Shown here: positions 5,246-7,350 of the stretch, one piece after another
Layout: every line of letters starts with the position of its first letter
Position numbering within the stretch: the stretch's first letter is position 1
Assembly (NCBI GenBank): GCA_937916415.1
Contig: CALGGH010000243.1
Location: 1-7,350, forward strand
DNA: 7,350 nucleotides
Source: an uncultured Lachnospiraceae bacterium
Lineage (GTDB): Bacteria > Bacillota > Clostridia > Lachnospirales > Lachnospiraceae
Direction of reading: 5' to 3'
Position numbers and translations under genes: made by a program
The notes under the pieces: model-generated
What the model was told of the DNA's origin: nothing
Databases searched by the model: none
Seen by the model: the letters and a program-made list of their open reading frames with translations, nothing else

Positions 5246-7228
5246 TCAATCCCATTCATAAGCATCGATTACGGCATATCCACCGCGAACGCCCCCGGAA
5301 ACCGCATAAGCACCAACCCTGGCTCCGACCCAGGTATGGTCGGAAGGCGTAAACTCTTCGGCGACGTCCGTAAAAACAATGCCCCCTAAATCGACGTCCG
5401 CTCCGGCTTCGGCTGCTGTCTTAGCCCCGACTGCTGCCTTCGCTCCGGCTGAATACCTAAAGAATGCCTTCGGATGACAACTCTCCACTGACGTAAAAAG
5501 AGCTGCCTTCGGGCCTCCGTCGGCTTCGCGGCATAGCACGGAAACAACAAACTCGTCAGCATCCGTCGACTCCAGGATGCGTACGTTTTCTTTTTTTTCC
5601 TTAGTTCCCGGTATGCCTTCACTCGTGCCAAAACGAACGTCAAATCTGCCGTTTCGTTTTCTATGACATTCCAAAAAAGCATACTCTCCACCCATGAACG
5701 TTATCCCCGCACGATCACCTGCCTGAAGCTTGCGAACGTCAAAAGCGACCTTAACCTCAAACTCCCTGCGGTCGAGCTTGCGAGTCAGCACGTTTGGGCA
5801 CTTCCAGAGAACCGGATCCGCACCCTGGCTGTTAAGCGCCTGTAGTTTTAGCCTGTATGCTCCCTTACGTCCTAGATAAGGGCTGTTGCCGCCAAGGAGC
5901 ACTGCCATGTCTTCGGAAACGACGTTTTCATCATCATCAAAAACCGCAAAATACTCTTCGGAATAATTCCCGAGCCATTGATAATCGTGATACGTGGAAA
6001 AAGGAACGTCCGATGCGGAACCCGTGCCGAGGTCCTCTCGAGCGCGGCTTACGCCTGTATGGCCCGCGTAGCGCGGCATGCCCCACGTTCCATCTCCCGC
6101 CGGCTCACCGATCACCGGCCAGCCGTCATTCCAGGTCACGGGCTGCAGGTGGCATACCCTGCCATATGGTCCCAGATCCTGAAAGTGCAGGAAGTAATCC
6201 TCTCCATCCAACGTGGCCAGACCTCCCTGATGAGGCCCGTTTATGATGCCGTCGCCCTGACGCATCACAATCCTGCACTCATATGGGCCATGTACGTCCC
6301 TGGCCCTGAGCGCCAGCTTCCAGCCATAACGCACTCCACCGGCCGGAGCCAGGACGTATACGTATCCATCCCTCTCATAAACCTTCGGCCCCTCAATGGT
6401 AATGGCCGGATACTTTTTTTCGTCGGGTTCCCTGGCAGGGCCCCCGGCAAACCGGTGTGCCATGTCTTCACGGAACGTCACCCGGGCAGAAAGTTGATCA
6501 AAAGAACCGTCCCCCTGATCAAGTTGATCAAAAGAACCGTCCCCTTGATCAAGTTTTGCCAGGTTGCCGTTAAAAACTACGTGGTCGGGGCCGATCGCCC
6601 TCATGCCGGTCTCATCCAGCTCCACCAGCCCGAGCACGCTCTTAAAGCCGATCCTGCTCTTGGCATAAGCATGCATGAGCCAGAATCTGCCATCCGCGTC
6701 TATGTACGGGCAGGGATCTATGAGGCCCTTTCCCGGCAAAACGCAGACCGGATTCTCCCAGATGATGGGAGCAAAGCCCGGGATGTGGAGATCCACGCCA
6801 TGGTCATAGTCATCTCCAAAAGCTCCGGATGCGGAGCGTGTGGCAGGCTCTGCCTGACACGCCTGCGCGAGGTCATCACCGACGCGGCCGAGCTCCGAAG
6901 GAGAAGTACGCGAGGCCAGTCTTCCCCGCACCACGTACAGGCCCTCATCGGGCATGCCATAGTACACGCAGAACCTGTCATTAATATATCTGATCGACGG
7001 CGCCCAGATGCCCTCTGAATGCCTGGGCACGGAAAACGCACTTCCCAGCTCCCTGACGGCATATCCGGTCAGCGTCCAGTTCACCAGGTCGCCGGATCTC
7101 AGGATCGGCAGCCCGGGAGTGTAATTGAAGCTCGAAGCCGTCATGTAGAACATGTCTCCGACTTTGACGACGTCGGGATCGGAATAATCTGCAAATATGA
7201 TGGGATTGGAGTATTTTATTTCTCTCAT
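5246..7228 (-). CDS. GH43 glycosidase (beta-xylosidase / alpha-L-arabinofuranosidase type) with loop inserts
   Basis: This is a 660-residue intracellular GH43 enzyme, probably releasing xylose or arabinose from the non-reducing ends of xylo- or arabinoxylo-oligosaccharides. The N-terminal half is the five-bladed propeller, starting NPIIFADYSDPDVVKVGD. Inferred catalytic residues are the general base D17 (YSDPDV), the pKa-tuning D171 (GLIDPCPYID) and the general acid E279 (TIEGPKVY). From about residue 415 to the end is a beta-sandwich like the GH43 C-terminal concanavalin-like domain. There is no signal peptide. Three stretches interrupt otherwise conserved sequence and look like inserts: about residues 102-157, 223-273 (with a perfect LDQGDGSFDQ tandem duplication) and 594-611 (Ala-rich). 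The catalytic residues survive. The start overlaps the stop of the upstream gene (ATGA) and has only a weak ribosome site. Family is confident; the exact substrate is not readable from sequence. Confidence 0.9.
   Translation of the reverse strand: MREIKYSNPIIFADYSDPDVVKVGDMFYMTASSFNYTPGLPILRSGDLVNWTLTGYAVRELGSAFSVPRHSEGIWAPSIRYINDRFCVYYGMPDEGLYVVRGRLASRTSPSELGRVGDDLAQACQAEPATRSASGAFGDDYDHGVDLHIPGFAPIIWENPVCVLPGKGLIDPCPYIDADGRFWLMHAYAKSRIGFKSVLGLVELDETGMRAIGPDHVVFNGNLAKLDQGDGSFDQLDQGDGSFDQLSARVTFREDMAHRFAGGPAREPDEKKYPAITIEGPKVYERDGYVYVLAPAGGVRYGWKLALRARDVHGPYECRIVMRQGDGIINGPHQGGLATLDGEDYFLHFQDLGPYGRVCHLQPVTWNDGWPVIGEPAGDGTWGMPRYAGHTGVSRAREDLGTGSASDVPFSTYHDYQWLGNYSEEYFAVFDDDENVVSEDMAVLLGGNSPYLGRKGAYRLKLQALNSQGADPVLWKCPNVLTRKLDRREFEVKVAFDVRKLQAGDRAGITFMGGEYAFLECHRKRNGRFDVRFGTSEGIPGTKEKKENVRILESTDADEFVVSVLCREADGGPKAALFTSVESCHPKAFFRYSAGAKAAVGAKTAAEAGADVDLGGIVFTDVAEEFTPSDHTWVGARVGAYAVSGGVRGGYAVIDAYEWD
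6491..6555. repeat. 30-bp tandem repeat inside the GH43 gene
   Basis: Two adjacent 30-base units (6491-6520 and 6521-6550) differ at one position (c at 6515, t at 6545) and are followed by five bases of a third copy. Each unit contains AAGAACCGTCCCC flanked by the self-complementary octamer TTGATCAA or the near copy CTGATCAA. Thirty is a multiple of three, so the repeat stays in frame and encodes LDQGDGSFDQ twice (residues 226-245), just before the conserved TIEGPK segment carrying the catalytic acid. The core CCGTCCCC reappears in the palindrome at 5212-5232. From memory, similar GGGGACGGTTCTTTTG-type repeats are common in Firmicutes genomes, but membership of a known family is inference. 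Confidence 0.9.
6836..6862. repeat. Imperfect inverted repeat (hairpin) in the first GH43 insert
   Basis: The arms are GCGTGT + CAGGC and GCCTG + ACACGC, with a three-base loop (TCT) and a two-base bulge (gg at 6842-6843), giving 11 paired bases. It lies inside the coding sequence, in the low-complexity insert at about residues 102-157 of the GH43 enzyme. It partly overlaps the 14-base segment 6861-6874 (gcctgcgcgaggtc), which recurs at 7277-7290 with one mismatch. It could be part of a palindromic repeat element, or chance in GC-rich DNA. Confidence 0.5.
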
Positions 7229-7350
7229 TGGTTTTCTTGACGTTCCGGTAATGCTTCGGTCGTGGGATCCTTCACAGCCTGCACGAGGTCTTCCACGAGT
7301 GCGGCGTCAGTTTGCGCAGCAAACGGGCGGCTGGCTTCGCCAGACGCGGG
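7225..7350 (-). CDS. C-terminal 41 codons of an unidentified upstream gene (partial)
   Basis: An open frame enters from the right edge and ends at TGA (7225-7227), which overlaps the ATG of the next gene in an ATGA arrangement, typical of translationally coupled genes. The 41 visible residues begin PASGEASRPFAAQTD and end EALPERQENQ. They are Ala/Glu/Asp-rich and look like a disordered tail; no domain can be recognised, so no function is assigned. The tail contains DLVQAVKDPTTEA. Its KDPT part is encoded by the same 12 bases that occur twice in the insert of the alpha/beta hydrolase at the other end of the operon, and its DLVQA part matches DLAQA in the first insert of the downstream GH43, in the same frame. 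That the frame is real is inferred from the ATGA coupling and these shared in-frame modules. The body of the gene lies outside the window. Confidence 0.6.
   Translation of the reverse strand, partial: PASGEASRPFAAQTDAALVEDLVQAVKDPTTEALPERQENQ
7262..7273. repeat. Third dispersed copy of the gtgggatccttc module
   Basis: These twelve bases are identical to those at 1001-1012 and 1061-1072. Including the preceding five bases, 15 of 17 positions match. On the minus strand it encodes KDPT in the same reading frame as in the hydrolase insert, although the two genes are about 6 kb apart and otherwise unrelated. Confidence 0.6.

Noticed and set aside
6491..6555. CRISPR array
   Set aside because: The two units are directly adjacent with no spacers, and lie in frame within a coding sequence.
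5978..7018. Long plus-strand open frame of 346 codons antisense to the first GH43
   Set aside because: It lies opposite a clear GH43 with conserved catalytic motifs, has no recognisable domain, and long antisense frames are common in GC-rich DNA.

Overview
The window is a run of co-directional genes on the minus strand. It looks like part of a plant-polysaccharide (xylan/arabinoxylan) utilisation operon from a fairly GC-rich Firmicute, plausibly a gut or rumen Lachnospiraceae relative. That assignment is an inference from gene content and style; there is no rRNA or other phylogenetic marker here. In transcription order (right to left) the window holds: the last 41 codons of an unidentified upstream gene; a 660-residue GH43 glycosidase; a 694-residue protein with an N-terminal ankyrin-repeat domain fused to a second GH43 catalytic module; a 593-residue ABC exporter-type half-transporter; and an alpha/beta-hydrolase (sugar-esterase-like) gene whose 3' end is missing. 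Junctions are tight: an ATGA overlap, then gaps of 49, 13 and 11 bases. There is no convincing terminator or internal promoter, so the genes are probably one transcript whose promoter lies to the right of the window. None of the enzymes has a recognisable signal peptide, which suggests that imported xylo-oligosaccharides are trimmed in the cytoplasm (two GH43 enzymes) and de-esterified there (the hydrolase). The ABC protein is the odd member because it looks like an exporter.

The leftmost 245 or so bases are different. They are about 26% G+C against well over 50% in the genes. The hydrolase reading frame stops matching its family at about position 240, and a different frame reads a short ankyrin-repeat-like peptide (INGWTPLHLYSSAGDIEGVE) until a stop at 80-82. 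The two meet at a short stretch (AATGGAGATA on the minus strand) that makes sense in both frames. The simplest reading is a chimeric join, either an assembly artefact or a real microhomology-mediated recombination. It removes the catalytic histidine region of the hydrolase.

The most unusual native signal is that the enzymes carry low-complexity, Ala/Asp/Gly/Glu-rich in-frame inserts at places where I expect short loops. Some inserts share DNA and peptide modules with one another. A 'KDPT' module (gtgggatccttc on the plus strand) occurs twice in the hydrolase insert and once in the tail of the upstream gene. A 'DLxQA' module is shared by that tail and an insert in the first GH43. Another insert in the first GH43 contains two copies of a 30-bp tandem repeat with the core CCGTCCCC, and the same octamer forms the loop region of a palindrome between the two GH43 genes. 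Together this suggests a family of small repeat elements that invades genes in frame.
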